This document shows positions 27,813 through 37,070 of a stretch of DNA of 64,000 nt, piece by piece. Every line of letters starts with the position of its first letter. Position 1 is the stretch's first letter. The position numbers and the translations under genes were made by a program. Below the pieces are notes generated by a model. It worked only from the letters and a program-made list of their open reading frames with translations, did not search any database and had not been told where the DNA came from. Source of the stretch: Phenylobacterium sp. (GTDB taxonomy: Bacteria; Pseudomonadota; Alphaproteobacteria; Caulobacterales; Caulobacteraceae); the NCBI RefSeq assembly GCF_030645195.1, contig NZ_JAUSLW010000073.1, positions 1 through 64,000 of the forward strand, in the 5' to 3' direction.

Positions 27813-27870
27813 GGTTGCCGGCAGCTTAACAGGCTCGCGGCGGTCGCAAACGATTGTCCGCCTGCGACCT

Positions 27871-29055
27871 TTAGCGCGAGAGCTCCCGCATGGCCTTGTC
27901 CAGCCCCTCGATGGTCAGGGGATACATCCGGTCGCCAACCAGCTGCTTCATGACCTCGATGGAGGGAGTGTAGTCCCAATGCCGTTCGGCGGTGGGGTTC
28001 AGCCAGACCATGTTCTCGTAGATGTTGGCCACCCGATCCATCCAGACCGCGCCGGCCTCCTCGTTCCAGTGCTCCACCGAGCCGCCCGGATAGGTGATCT
28101 CGTAGGGGCTCATGGTGGCGTCGCCGACGAAGATCACCTTGTAGTCGTGGCTGAACTTGTGGAGCACGTCCCAGGTGTTCAGCTTCTCGGCGTGACGGCG
28201 ACGGTTGTCCTTCCACACGCTCTCATAGAGGCAGTTGTGGAAGTAGTAGAACTCCATGTTCTTGAACTCCGACCGGGCGGCGGAGAACAGCTCCTCACAG
28301 ACCTTGATGTGGCTGTCCATGGAGCCGCCGATGTCGAAGAAGATCAGGACGCTGATCTTGTTGCGGCGCTCGGCGCGCAGGTTGATGTCCAGATAGCCCT
28401 TCTCCGCGGTGCCGCGGATGGTGGCGTTCATGTCCAGCTCTTCCTGGGCGCCCTCCCGGACCCAGCGGCGCAGGCGGCGCAGGGCGACCTTGATGTTGCG
28501 GGTGCCGAGCTCGACGGAGTCGTCCAGGTTCTTGTACTCGCGCTTGTCCCAGACCTTGATGGCCTTGCCGTGGCGGCCCTTCTCCTGGCCGATGCGCACG
28601 CCCTCGGGATGGTAGCCGTTGGCGCCGAAGGGCGAGTCGCCCTTGGGACCCTGGCCGCCCTTGCCCTCGTCGCCCTCGCCCTTGCCTTCCTTGGCGTCCT
28701 TCATGCGCTGGGCCAGCGCCTCCATCAGCGCCTCGAAGCCGCCCATGGCCTCGATCTGGGCCTTTTCTTCATCGGTGAGGAACTGGTCCGACAGCTTCTT
28801 CAGCCATTCGGCGGGAATGTCGGAGACGCCGATGCCGTCGACCTTCTCCAGGCCCTTGAAGACGTGACTGAAGACCTGGTCGAAGCGGTCGAGGTTCTTC
28901 TCGTCCTTCACCAGGGCCGAGCGCGACAGGTAGTAGAACTCGTCCACCGTCCGGTTGATGACCACCTTGTCGAGCGCCTCCATGAGCATGAGGTACTCTT
29001 TCAGCGTCACCGGGACCTTGGCTTCCCGAAGCTCGGTGAAAAAGCGCATGAACAT
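27871..29055 (-). CDS. VWA-domain protein of the CoxE-like family
   Basis: The product has 394 residues from ATG 29055 (MFMRFFTELREAKVPVTLKEYLMLMEAL), with GGGAAG upstream; the open frame to 29199 is not protein-like. The N-terminal helical region leads to a charged Gly/Lys-rich linker (EGKGEGDEGKGGQG) and a C-terminal von Willebrand A fold with the metal-binding site IFFDIGGSMD, a variant of DxSxS in which the first Ser is Gly. CoxE-like proteins usually act with a MoxR-type AAA+ ATPase as metal-insertion or chaperone systems. No such ATPase is in the window. Confidence 0.85.
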   Translation of the reverse strand: MFMRFFTELREAKVPVTLKEYLMLMEALDKVVINRTVDEFYYLSRSALVKDEKNLDRFDQVFSHVFKGLEKVDGIGVSDIPAEWLKKLSDQFLTDEEKAQIEAMGGFEALMEALAQRMKDAKEGKGEGDEGKGGQGPKGDSPFGANGYHPEGVRIGQEKGRHGKAIKVWDKREYKNLDDSVELGTRNIKVALRRLRRWVREGAQEELDMNATIRGTAEKGYLDINLRAERRNKISVLIFFDIGGSMDSHIKVCEELFSAARSEFKNMEFYYFHNCLYESVWKDNRRRHAEKLNTWDVLHKFSHDYKVIFVGDATMSPYEITYPGGSVEHWNEEAGAVWMDRVANIYENMVWLNPTAERHWDYTPSIEVMKQLVGDRMYPLTIEGLDKAMRELSR

Positions 29056-29216
29056 GGGCGGCTTCCCTAATAGGGGGACGAACGATTGTTTGATCCCGGA
29101 AGATGGAGGCCCGCGCGCCTTATGTCCAGTATGGCTAGCGGGTCGGATCAGCGCTCGCTGTCCCACGGGGCCGCCTGGGGCGCGGCATAGCGTCGCCAAG
29201 CCGCCTCGCCGAAAAC

Positions 29217-29726
29217 CTAGGCCGTCGCGCGGGTCTCGACTTCGCGCAGCTTGCGCCAGACGGTCATGCGCGAGACGCCGAGGCGACGGGCGATCTCGAC
29301 GGGGCCGACGCCGGCGGCCTGCAGGGCCCGGATCTCGTCGGTGGCCGACTGGCCGCGGCGGCGGCGGACGCCGCCCGGGGGTTCGACGGCCAGCACGGCC
29401 TGGAGGGCCGCGCGCAGGGCCCGGCCGCCCTCGCCCTGGCTGGAGATCTCGGGTTCGACGATGTAGACGCTGGCGTTGCGCTCCTCGAGCCGGTCGATGA
29501 CCTCAAGCACGTTGCGGCTGGCGCCGCCCAGGTGTTCCAGGCGGGTGACGACGAGCTGATCGCCCTCGCCGATGAAGTCGAGAATCGAGCTCAGCACCGC
29601 GGACTCGTCCATCATCGGGCCGACGGGCTCCTCGGCCCGGACCACGTGACATCCGATCGCTTTCAACGTCGCCGTATCGTCCGCGGAGCGTTCGTCACGC
29701 AACCGGACATATCCAATTCTCAGCAT
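29217..29726 (-). CDS. serine-recombinase-like DNA-binding protein lacking the active site
   Basis: The product has 169 residues. Residues 1-115 follow the resolvase N-terminal fold (MLRIGYVRLRDERS aligns with the usual IGYARVST). The catalytic Ser position is Arg10, and the two following active-site Arg positions in TRLEHLGGASRN are His65 and Gly68. A linker (GGVRRRRGQS) leads to an intact Hin-type HTH, EIRALQAAGVGPVEIARRLGVSRMTVWRKL (131-160). It should bind DNA but not cut it, so a role as transcription regulator is likely. Two direct repeats lie in its promoter region. Confidence 0.78.
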   Translation of the reverse strand: MLRIGYVRLRDERSADDTATLKAIGCHVVRAEEPVGPMMDESAVLSSILDFIGEGDQLVVTRLEHLGGASRNVLEVIDRLEERNASVYIVEPEISSQGEGGRALRAALQAVLAVEPPGGVRRRRGQSATDEIRALQAAGVGPVEIARRLGVSRMTVWRKLREVETRATA

Positions 29727-29805
29727 CCCACCCGTCGCTTTCAGCTACTGCGATGATTGCGCGCAAAGTCGCAAAAGCTGGGGGCGCCGTCAAAGCGTAG
29801 AAGCT

Positions 29806-29827
29806 TAATTCTCCGCAATAATTCTCC
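29806..29827. promoter_or_regulatory. pair of 9-bp direct repeats upstream of the recombinase-like gene
   Basis: TAATTCTCC occurs at 29806-29814 and again at 29819-29827, 13 bases apart start to start, in an AT-rich stretch unlike the rest of the window. A perfect palindrome TTGCGCGCAA lies at 29757-29766, closer to the start of the leftward gene. They are candidate binding sites for the adjacent HTH protein or for another regulator. Confidence 0.4.
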
Positions 29828-29861
29828 GGTTATCGGCGTTTACCTACGGTTTGGTTGCAAA

Positions 29862-30416
29862 CTAGGCAGGCGAACTGATGGGTTTGTGAGAAAAACTATC
29901 CGCTCGGCGGCATAGGATGAACTCCCGGTCCGTCGTCGACCCGACTTTGAAGCCGTATTCGCCGACCTTCTCGAAGCCGGCGCGCCGATAGAATCGCTGC
30001 GCCCCGTGGTTCTCCGACCAGACTCCGATCCACAGATCGCGCGGGCCGTCCTCCAGCATCCAGGCCATGGTCTCCTGGAACAGCCGCGTCCCGGTCCCGC
30101 CGTTCTGCCAGGCCTTGAGCAGATAGAAGCGCTTGAGCTCCCGGCTCTGGGGCGTGACCTCGTCGTGAGGCAGTTCGCAGGGGCCGCACTGGGCGTAGCC
30201 CACCGCCAGGCCCCGGGCCTCCACGACCCAGGCGGCCTTGGCGGGATCGGCCAGGTCGGAGGCCATCTTCTCCACGGCGTAGGCGCTCGCCAGGAAATGG
30301 GCGAGGTCGGTGGGATCGTAGAGGTGGGCGAAGGTGTCGCTGAAGGTCCGCGCCCCGAGGGCGGCCAGGGGCGAGGCGTCGTCGGGGCGGGCGCGGCGGA
30401 TCATGATATCGGGCAT
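29862..30416 (-). CDS. GNAT-family N-acetyltransferase
   Basis: The product has 184 residues from ATG 30416; starts at 30455 and 30404 are also possible, none with a strong ribosome site. The GNAT core is clear: [20 protein letters not shown] at the N-terminus, [38 protein letters not shown] with the acetyl-CoA loop QNGGTG, and [30 protein letters not shown]. This matches the small-molecule/protein acetyltransferase group with an FEKVGE strand. The substrate is unknown. It is divergent from a deacetylase gene whose start lies within about 40 bases. Confidence 0.85.
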   Translation of the reverse strand: MPDIMIRRARPDDASPLAALGARTFSDTFAHLYDPTDLAHFLASAYAVEKMASDLADPAKAAWVVEARGLAVGYAQCGPCELPHDEVTPQSRELKRFYLLKAWQNGGTGTRLFQETMAWMLEDGPRDLWIGVWSENHGAQRFYRRAGFEKVGEYGFKVGSTTDREFILCRRADSFSHKPISSPA

Positions 30417-30454
30417 TTCGGGTCGGGACGGTTTCAGGGTTAGGATCGATTCCA

Positions 30455-31381
30455 ATGACTGTCGCGCTCTACACCCATGCGGACATGCTCGACCACCGTC
30501 CTGGTTCCGGCCACACGGAGCGGCCCGAACGGCTGTCGGCGGTGATCGACGCCCTCAGCGACGCCTCGGATCTGGATCTCGAACCCTGCGACGCCCCCCT
30601 GGTGAGCCCGCAGGACCTGGCCCGGGTGCACCTGCCGGCCTATGTCCAGGCCATCTTCGAGGCCGCGCCGACCCAGGGCCGCCTGATGCTGGACGCCGAC
30701 ACCTTCATGTCGCCGGGCAGCCTGAACGCCGCGCGCCGGGCCGCGGGCTCCGTCGTCCAGGCGGTGCAGGACGTGGCCGCCGGCCTGCAGGGGCGGGCCT
30801 TTTGCGCCGTGCGGCCGCCTGGCCACCATGCCGAGCCGCACAAGCCCATGGGCTTCTGCATCTTCTCCAACATCGCCGTCGCCGCCCGGGTCGCCCAGGC
30901 CGCGGGCCTGAAGCGGGTGGCGGTGGTGGATTTCGATGTCCACCACGGCAACGGCACCCAGGCCGCCTTCGCCGGCCACGAGGATCTGTTCTTCGCCTCT
31001 GTGCAGCAATGGCCCATGTGGCCGGGCACGGGCCATCCCGACGAGCCGGTCCCGGCCAATATCAAGAACGCCGTGGTCCCGCCCGGCGCGCCGGGCGAGG
31101 AATGGCGCAGGGCCTTCGAGAGCCTGATGCCCCATGTCGACGCCTTCGCCCCCGATCTGATCCTGATCTCGGCCGGTTTCGACGCCCACGCCTTCGATCC
31201 GGTGGGCGACGCCCACCAGAACCTGGAGGCCGAGGACTTCGCCTGGGCGACCCGGGCCATCGCCTCGGTGGCGACCAGGCACAGCGGCGGCCGTATCGTC
31301 TCCTCCCTGGAGGGCGGCTACGGCCTGGAGGCCCTGGGCCGCTCGGCCCTGGCTCACGTTCGCGCGCTCTCGGCGCCTTGA
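30455..31381 (+). CDS. histone-deacetylase-superfamily deacetylase
   Basis: The product is a 308-residue Zn-dependent arginase-fold hydrolase (class II HDAC-like, acetylpolyamine amidohydrolase/AcuC group). The active site is readable: [16 protein letters not shown] with the catalytic His pair, [11 protein letters not shown] with the zinc Asp/His, [11 protein letters not shown] with the second zinc Asp, and [11 protein letters not shown] with the Tyr. In bacteria these remove acetyl groups from polyamines or proteins. AGGA lies before the ATG. It is divergent from a GNAT acetyltransferase with nearly overlapping starts. Confidence 0.92.
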   Translation: MTVALYTHADMLDHRPGSGHTERPERLSAVIDALSDASDLDLEPCDAPLVSPQDLARVHLPAYVQAIFEAAPTQGRLMLDADTFMSPGSLNAARRAAGSVVQAVQDVAAGLQGRAFCAVRPPGHHAEPHKPMGFCIFSNIAVAARVAQAAGLKRVAVVDFDVHHGNGTQAAFAGHEDLFFASVQQWPMWPGTGHPDEPVPANIKNAVVPPGAPGEEWRRAFESLMPHVDAFAPDLILISAGFDAHAFDPVGDAHQNLEAEDFAWATRAIASVATRHSGGRIVSSLEGGYGLEALGRSALAHVRALSAP

Positions 31382-31459
31382 ACCCCATTCCGCGCGCTTG
31401 CCCCGTTGCGGGGCCCTGCGGGCCTCTCTAGGTTGCCAGGCTCAATTCTGGGAACCGCC

Positions 31460-31702
31460 ATGGCCGACGCCGCTGACATCGAAGGGCTTTCGTTCGAGCA
31501 GGCCCTCGCCGAGCTCGAGAAGATCGTGGCCCAGCTGGAGTCGGGCCAGGCGCCGCTGGAGCAGTCCATCGAGCTCTATGAGCGCGGCGCCAAGCTGAAA
31601 GCCCATTGTGAGTCGCGGCTCGAGGCCGCCCGCCTGCGGGTCGAGAAGATCGTCATGGGCGCCGACGGGGCGCCGGGGGTCGAAGCGGCCGAGTTCAACT
31701 GA
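31460..31702 (+). CDS. xseB: exodeoxyribonuclease VII small subunit
   Basis: The product has 80 residues, with the family signature [20 protein letters not shown] followed by [32 protein letters not shown], a long two-helix unit that binds the large subunit XseA. ExoVII degrades single-stranded DNA in both directions. The ATG at 31460 was chosen over an upstream in-frame one at 31406, which gives an unnatural extension. The stop overlaps the next ATG (TGATG), so xseB, ispA and dxs form the operon found in many proteobacteria. Confidence 0.93.
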   Translation: MADAADIEGLSFEQALAELEKIVAQLESGQAPLEQSIELYERGAKLKAHCESRLEAARLRVEKIVMGADGAPGVEAAEFN

Positions 31703-32583
31703 TGCCCGAACTCGCCCATCGCGTGACCGAGGCCGCCGACCTGGTCACCGTCGCGCTGGACGAGCTGCTGCCTCGCGCGGACGGGCCCGAAGCCCGGCTG
31801 ACCGAGGCCATGCGCTATGCCGCCCTCGGCCCCGGCAAGCGCCTGCGGCCCTTCTTCGCCATCGAGACCGGCAAGATGTTCGACCTGGACGAGCGTCCGG
31901 TGCTGCGGGCGGCCTGCGCGGTGGAGTGCGTCCACGCCTACAGCCTGGTCCACGACGACCTTCCGGCCATGGACGACGACGACCTGCGCCGCGGCCGGGC
32001 CACGGTGCATGTGGCCTATGACGAGGCCACGGCCATCCTGGCGGGCGACGCCCTGCAGACCGCCGCCTTCGAGATCCTGGCCCATCCCGACACCCACAAG
32101 GACGGCAATGTGCGGGCCGAGATGGTGGTGCGCCTGGCCCACGCCTCGGGCGCCAAGGGCATGTGCGGCGGCCAGATGATCGACCTACTGGGGGTGCGCG
32201 ACGACCTCGGGGCGGTGGCCCGCATGCAGCGCCTGAAGACCGGGGCCCTGATCGCCGTGGCCTTCGAACTGCCCCTGATCATGGCCCACGCCGGGGAGGG
32301 CGAGCGCCACGCCCTGATGGCCTTCGCCCAGGACCTGGGCCTGGCCTATCAGATCGTCGACGACCTGCTGGACCACGACGGCGAGGACGCGGTCCTGGGC
32401 AAGAAGGCCGGCAAGGACGCCGCCAAGGGCAAGGCCAACTATGTCACCCTTCTGGGCGCCGACGCCGCCCGCGAGCGGTTGAAGCTGCTGATCGAACAGA
32501 CCAAGGCGCACCTCGACCCCTTTGGTCCGCGGGCTGAATTCCTGCGGGCCAGCGTCGATTTCGTGCTAGAGCGCCGAAACTGA
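31702..32583 (+). CDS. ispA: farnesyl diphosphate synthase family polyprenyl synthase
   Basis: The product is a 293-residue all-helical trans-prenyltransferase condensing IPP with allylic diphosphates. The first Asp-rich motif is [15 protein letters not shown], and the second is [20 protein letters not shown] (IPP binding) and GGQMIDL are also seen. The length matches bacterial FPP/GGPP synthases. The xseB-ispA-dxs order supports IspA. Product chain length (C15 or C20) depends on residues before the first motif and is not certain. Confidence 0.93.
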   Translation: MPELAHRVTEAADLVTVALDELLPRADGPEARLTEAMRYAALGPGKRLRPFFAIETGKMFDLDERPVLRAACAVECVHAYSLVHDDLPAMDDDDLRRGRATVHVAYDEATAILAGDALQTAAFEILAHPDTHKDGNVRAEMVVRLAHASGAKGMCGGQMIDLLGVRDDLGAVARMQRLKTGALIAVAFELPLIMAHAGEGERHALMAFAQDLGLAYQIVDDLLDHDGEDAVLGKKAGKDAAKGKANYVTLLGADAARERLKLLIEQTKAHLDPFGPRAEFLRASVDFVLERRN

Positions 32584-32608
32584 TTTCAGAGAGATCTGTT
32601 CGCGTAAC

Positions 32609-34534
32609 ATGCCGCCACATACGCCTCTGCTCGACCAAGTCGCCTCGCCCGCCGACATGCGCGGATTCAACGCCGTCCAGCTGAAGCAGCTGGCCGACGA
32701 ACTGCGGGCCGAGATGATCGACGTCGTGTCCCAGACCGGCGGGCATTTCGGGGCGGGCCTTGGAGTGGTCGAGCTGACCGTGGCCCTGCACCATGTCTAT
32801 GAGACGCCCAAGGACATCCTGATCTGGGACGTCGGCCACCAGGCCTATCCGCACAAGATCCTCACTGGCCGCCGCGACCGCATCCGCACCCTGCGCCAGG
32901 GCGGCGGGCTGTCGGGCTTCACCAAGCGGACCGAGAGCGAATACGACCCCTTCGGCGCGGCCCACGCGGCCACCTCGATCTCGGCGGCTCTCGGCTTCTG
33001 CGCGGCGCGCGACGCCCACGGCAAGGACAACAGCGTCGTAGCGGTGATCGGCGATGGCTCGATGAGCGCCGGCATGGCCTATGAGGCGATGAACAACGCC
33101 TGCGAGACCACCGGCCAGCTCACCGTCATCCTCAACGACAACGACATGTCCATCGCCCCCCCCGTGGGCGGGATGAGCGCCTATATGGCTCGCCTGGTGT
33201 CGGGCGGCGGCTACCAGTCCCTGCGCCACCTGGGCAAGTCCATGGCCAAGGTGCTGCCCAAGCCGCTGCAGGAAGCCGCCCGCAAGGCCGAGGAATACGC
33301 CCGCGGCATGGTCACCGGCGGCACCTTCTTCGAGGAACTGGGCTTCTACTATGTCGGCCCCATCGACGGGCACGACCTCGACGCCCTGGTGCCGATCCTG
33401 AAGAACGCCCGCGAGATCAAGGACCGGCCGGTCCTGGTCCACGTGGTGACCCAGAAGGGCAAGGGCTACGCCCCGGCCGAGAGCGCCGACGACAAGCTGC
33501 ACGCCGTGGTGAAGTTCGATGTGGTCACCGGCCAGCAGGCCAAGTCCACGGCCCCGGCGCCGCCCCAGTACACGAAGGTATTCGCCCAGGAGCTGATCAA
33601 GCACGCCGAGCGCGACCCGACCATCGTGGCGATTAACGCCGCCATGCCCTCGGGAACGGGTCTGGACCTGTTCGGCAAGCGGTTCCCCGACCGGACCTTC
33701 GACGTCGGCATCGCCGAGCAGCACGCGGTCACCTTCGCCGCGGGCCTCGCCGCCGACGGTATGAAGCCCTTCTGCGCCATCTATTCGACCTTCCTGCAGC
33801 GCGGTTACGACCAGGTGGTCCACGACGTGGCCATCCAGCGTCTTCCGGTGCGCTTCGCCATGGACCGGGCGGGCCTGGTGGGCGCCGACGGGCCGACGCA
33901 CGCGGGCTCCTTCGACATCGGCTTCATGGGCGCGCTTCCGGGCATGATCCTGATGGCGCCGGCCGATGAGGCGGAACTGGCCCACGCGGTGGCCACCGCC
34001 GTGGCCATCGACGACCGCCCCTCGGCCTTTCGCTATCCGCGCGGCGAGGGCGTGGGCGTGGCGATCCCCGACCTGGCCGCGCCGCTCGAGGTCGGCAAGG
34101 GCCGGATCCTCCGCGAGGGGACCACGGTGGCCATCCTGTCGCTCGGCACCCGCCTGGCCGAGAGCCTGAAGGCCGCCGATCTGCTGGGAGCCCGCGGCTT
34201 CTCCACCACCGTGGCCGACGCTCGCTTCGCCAAGCCGCTGGATATCGACCTGCTGCTGCGCCTGGCCCGCGAGCACGAGGCCCTGATCACCGTGGAGGAG
34301 GGCGCCATGGGCGGTTTCGGCGCCTTCGTGCTGCAGGCGCTCGCCGAGCACGGCGCCCTGGACCGCGGCCTGAAGGTGCGCACGCTCGTCCTGCCCGACA
34401 TCTTCCAGGATCACGACAAGCCCGAGATCATGTACGCCCAGGCCGGCCTCGACGCCGAGGGCATCGCGCGCGGCGCCCTCCACGCCATGGGCGTCGACAA
34501 TGTCGCCGCGGCCGGCGCGGGACGTAGGGCCTAG
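32609..34534 (+). CDS. dxs: 1-deoxy-D-xylulose-5-phosphate synthase
   Basis: The product is a 641-residue TPP enzyme that condenses pyruvate and glyceraldehyde-3-phosphate, the first step of the MEP isoprenoid pathway. Signatures are [16 protein letters not shown], the TPP-binding [17 protein letters not shown], the transketolase-like pyrimidine domain [17 protein letters not shown] with the catalytic Glu, and [15 protein letters not shown]. The full length is normal. It follows ispA by 25 bp in the same operon. Its end overlaps the convergent gene by 4 bp. Confidence 0.95.
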   Translation: MPPHTPLLDQVASPADMRGFNAVQLKQLADELRAEMIDVVSQTGGHFGAGLGVVELTVALHHVYETPKDILIWDVGHQAYPHKILTGRRDRIRTLRQGGGLSGFTKRTESEYDPFGAAHAATSISAALGFCAARDAHGKDNSVVAVIGDGSMSAGMAYEAMNNACETTGQLTVILNDNDMSIAPPVGGMSAYMARLVSGGGYQSLRHLGKSMAKVLPKPLQEAARKAEEYARGMVTGGTFFEELGFYYVGPIDGHDLDALVPILKNAREIKDRPVLVHVVTQKGKGYAPAESADDKLHAVVKFDVVTGQQAKSTAPAPPQYTKVFAQELIKHAERDPTIVAINAAMPSGTGLDLFGKRFPDRTFDVGIAEQHAVTFAAGLAADGMKPFCAIYSTFLQRGYDQVVHDVAIQRLPVRFAMDRAGLVGADGPTHAGSFDIGFMGALPGMILMAPADEAELAHAVATAVAIDDRPSAFRYPRGEGVGVAIPDLAAPLEVGKGRILREGTTVAILSLGTRLAESLKAADLLGARGFSTTVADARFAKPLDIDLLLRLAREHEALITVEEGAMGGFGAFVLQALAEHGALDRGLKVRTLVLPDIFQDHDKPEIMYAQAGLDAEGIARGALHAMGVDNVAAAGAGRRA

Positions 34535-35028
34535 CGGCAGGCGTTGAGGAAGGCCCGGACCTGCCTCAGCGGGACCGGCGGGGCGTCCTTGGTTTCATTC
34601 AAGCCCGTCAGGCTGATGACGCCGGTCTTCTTGAAGGCCGCGATCACGGGTGCGCGGGTGGCGACCTCCGCCGACAGCAGGGAGCCGCCGTTCAGGTCGT
34701 CGGCGCTGGCCTGGCCCCGCAGGGTGGCCGAGGCCGGGCCGGAGGCGACCGTGACGCTGGCGGGCCAGGGGGCCGGACGGCCGATCTTGTCCACCCAGAC
34801 CTCGCCCTGCCGGTGGTCGGCGAGCCTGGCGGCGACGGCGAAGCTGGCGGTGACCTGGCCGGTCTGGCGCGGGCAGCGCAGGGCCATCGCCACATCATCG
34901 GAATTGGGAGCGCCATAGACCAGGGTCACGTCCGGCAGGGCCTTATCGGCGCCAAGGGTCCAAACGCGACCGTCCTGCGCTTGGGCGGCGGAGGCGGTTA
35001 GCAAGAGGAGGGCGAGAGCGAGCTTCAT
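34531..35028 (-). CDS. secreted protein of unknown function, paralogue of the next gene
   Basis: The product has 165 residues with a Sec signal peptide ([18 protein letters not shown]). The mature part has [20 protein letters not shown], where the YG-x-P-x-SDDV-x(6)-C pattern recurs in the neighbouring gene as YGQPQSDNVLIMMTC. It ends [12 protein letters not shown], similar to the neighbour's FFASCRA. The two are probably tandem duplicates that have diverged. I do not recognise a named family. It lies downstream of flgH on the same strand. Confidence 0.7.
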   Translation of the reverse strand: MKLALALLLLTASAAQAQDGRVWTLGADKALPDVTLVYGAPNSDDVAMALRCPRQTGQVTASFAVAARLADHRQGEVWVDKIGRPAPWPASVTVASGPASATLRGQASADDLNGGSLLSAEVATRAPVIAAFKKTGVISLTGLNETKDAPPVPLRQVRAFLNACR

Positions 35029-35060
35029 GGGGCGAAGCTAGCACCGCATTCCGACAGGCT

Positions 35061-35540
35061 CTAGGCGCGGCAAGACGCGAAGAAGTCGCTCACCGCGCGG
35101 CGTTCGGGGCCGCGGACCGGCAGGGGCGTCCTGTGGCCATTGGCCATGACGGCGAGATCGCCGGTGGCCTCGAAACTGACCAGGGCCGGATCGGTGACGG
35201 CAGCCTGGGCCTCCACATAGGATGCGCCCTCGCCCATGCCGGGGGTGGCGTCGGCGGCGAGCCGGCTGTTGTGGTCGCGGGAGGCGATCTGGATCGCGTC
35301 GGCGGGGGCGCCCATCGGGGCGGTCATGGACACCAGGACCCGACCCGACCGTGGCTGGCAGGTCATCATGATCAGGACGTTGTCGCTCTGGGGCTGGCCA
35401 TAGGCCAGCTTGGCGCCTTCGCCTTCGCCCTCGGCGTGGTTCAGGGACCAGGCCATGCCGGGCAGACCGCTCTGGCCCTGGTGGGCGCAGGAGGCCAGCA
35501 GGCAAGAAATGCCCAGTCCGATGATCGCGCGACGTTTCAT
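35061..35540 (-). CDS. putative lipoprotein of unknown function, paralogue of the previous gene
   Basis: The product has 159 residues. It has a lipoprotein signal (MKRRAIIGLGISCLLASC) with the lipidated Cys18. The mature domain contains LAYGQPQSDNVLIMMTC and VSMTAP, and ends with RRAVSDFFASCRA. The conserved cysteines at the middle and end are matched in the downstream paralogue at 34531-35028 and may form a disulfide in the periplasm. Function is unknown. It lies 47 bp after flgH and could belong to the flgF-flgH transcript. Confidence 0.7.
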   Translation of the reverse strand: MKRRAIIGLGISCLLASCAHQGQSGLPGMAWSLNHAEGEGEGAKLAYGQPQSDNVLIMMTCQPRSGRVLVSMTAPMGAPADAIQIASRDHNSRLAADATPGMGEGASYVEAQAAVTDPALVSFEATGDLAVMANGHRTPLPVRGPERRAVSDFFASCRA

Positions 35541-35587
35541 GAGCGACGCTCCCTTCGGAAAGAGGAACGCCGCCTAGGTGTTAAGGT

Positions 35588-36310
35588 TCAGAAGGGCGTG
35601 AAGCGCTCCACCAGCGATTGGACCGCCGGGGTCTTCTGCACGCGGCTGATGTCCCCGCGGCCGCCGTAGCTGATGCGGGCCTCGGCGATCTGGGTGTGCT
35701 TGACGGTATTGGCCGAGGAGATGTCCTCGGGCCGCACGATGCCGGCCACGGTCAGCTGGCGCAGCTCGGAATTGGTGCGCACCTCCTGGGTGCCCTGGAT
35801 CACCAGGTTGCCATTGGGCAGGACGGCGGAGACCACCGCGGCGATGGTCAGCGAGATCTTCTCCGACCGGGTCACGGCGCCGGAGCCGGCGTTGGAGGAT
35901 TTCGAATTGGTCTCGATCCCGCCAGCCAGGTCCGTGCCCGGGGGCAGCAGGCGGCCGAGGCTTCCGGTCAGGCCGTAGAGCGAGGGCGCGGCGGCCTTCA
36001 TCCCGGCGGCGCGGCTGCTGTTGGAGGCGTTGGAGGTCTGGGCGCTGTCGTTGATGTCGATCTGGACGGTGAGGATGTCGCCCACCTTCGACGCGCGCTG
36101 GTCGATGAAGAAGGCCCGCGCGCCCGAACGCCAGAGCGAGTTGGCCGAGGCCGCCTGGCCCTGGTTGCTGGCCAGGTAGATCTGCTCCTGCTGCACGAGG
36201 GCCGAGGGGTAGCCCACCGGCGCCAGGGTCGGGCCGACCACGGCTTCCTTGACGGTGGAGCAGGCGGCAAGGGGAATGAGGGCGGCGGCGGCGAGGATGG
36301 CGATACGCAT
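35588..36310 (-). CDS. flgH: flagellar L-ring lipoprotein FlgH
   Basis: The product is a 240-residue outer-membrane lipoprotein; its signal is MRIAILAAAALIPLAAC with lipid on Cys17. It forms the L ring around the flagellar rod. Typical segments are SLWRSGARAFFIDQRASKVGDILTVQIDIND, AAVVSAVLPNGNLVIQGTQEVRTNSELRQLTVAGIVRPEDIS and the C-terminal ISYGGRGDIS. It is the last of the flgF-flgG-flgA-flgH order, typical of Caulobacterales. Confidence 0.96.
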   Translation of the reverse strand: MRIAILAAAALIPLAACSTVKEAVVGPTLAPVGYPSALVQQEQIYLASNQGQAASANSLWRSGARAFFIDQRASKVGDILTVQIDINDSAQTSNASNSSRAAGMKAAAPSLYGLTGSLGRLLPPGTDLAGGIETNSKSSNAGSGAVTRSEKISLTIAAVVSAVLPNGNLVIQGTQEVRTNSELRQLTVAGIVRPEDISSANTVKHTQIAEARISYGGRGDISRVQKTPAVQSLVERFTPF

Positions 36311-36325
36311 GCGGGGACGCTTTCT

Positions 36326-37066
36326 CTAACGCTGGGCGTACTGGGCGCGGCCCAGCGACTTGAGTTGGTCGGCGGCGGGGCCGACCACGGCCTGGCCGGG
36401 GCCGCTGGCCGTGGCCTGGATGATCTTCTTCGAGGCGGTGTTCTGGACCGCGACGGTGTCGCCGATCCCGGCGGCGGCCATGGCCTTGCCCTCCAGGGCC
36501 AGGGTCACGCCCCCGGCCTCGTAGGTGACGGTGACGGCGTCGCCGGCCTTGATGACCTGGGGGGCGGAGACGTCGCGGTTGGAGACCGCGGCGCCGGCGC
36601 GCAGCGGGCGCCGCGCGGCCATGCCGATCACCGCCTCGGCGTCGCGGGGGGCGTCGGAGGGGGCCGCGGCGGCCTTGGCCCAGACCACGTCCTGGGGCTG
36701 GACCATCTCGCCGGCCGACAGGCTGCGGGCGTAGGTGAGGATCTCGACATTGCCGCGGGCGGAGGGCGCGTTGACGCCGCCGTCGGACCCGGCGCGGACG
36801 ACGATGCGGCGGATGCCCTCGGCGTTGGCCCAGTCCAGGCCGGCGCGGCGGGCGGCCGACTGCACGGCGCCGGCGTCGAGCACGGCCGAGGCGCCCGGCC
36901 GCGAGGCCACGGCGATCTTGCCGGCCGCGCCCGCCCCGTCGAACAGGTCGGCCAGGGTGATGACGCCGTCGGCGTCGAAGGTGTCGGATCTCAGGGTCAC
37001 GGCCTGGCCCGCCAGGGCCGGGGCGGCGGCGAGCGCGATGGCGCAGGCCAGGATCAGGGTGCGCAT
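36326..37066 (-). CDS. flgA: flagellar P-ring assembly chaperone FlgA
   Basis: The product has 246 residues with a signal peptide (MRTLILACAIALAAAPALA). It is periplasmic and assists P-ring assembly from FlgI. The SAF-like C-terminal domain shows MAARRPLRAGAAVSNRDVSAPQVIKAGDAVTVTYEAGGVTLALEGKAMAAAGIGDTVAVQNTASKKIIQATASGPGQ. This matches the FlgA C-terminus, which contains the RPLRAGxxxxxxDV and VxN motifs. It sits between flgG and flgH, 4 bp after the flgG stop. Confidence 0.95.
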   Translation of the reverse strand: MRTLILACAIALAAAPALAGQAVTLRSDTFDADGVITLADLFDGAGAAGKIAVASRPGASAVLDAGAVQSAARRAGLDWANAEGIRRIVVRAGSDGGVNAPSARGNVEILTYARSLSAGEMVQPQDVVWAKAAAAPSDAPRDAEAVIGMAARRPLRAGAAVSNRDVSAPQVIKAGDAVTVTYEAGGVTLALEGKAMAAAGIGDTVAVQNTASKKIIQATASGPGQAVVGPAADQLKSLGRAQYAQR

Positions 37067-37070
37067 GAAC

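Noticed and set aside
29757-29766. TTGCGCGCAA palindrome as a second OhrR operator
   Set aside because: It resembles the ohr operator only in the ATTGCGC part and is far from any peroxide gene; kept only as a possible site of the adjacent HTH protein.
32444-34483. 679-residue open frame on the minus strand
   Set aside because: It is antisense to dxs, which is a certain gene, and has the Gly/His/Val-rich composition of a complementary-frame shadow.
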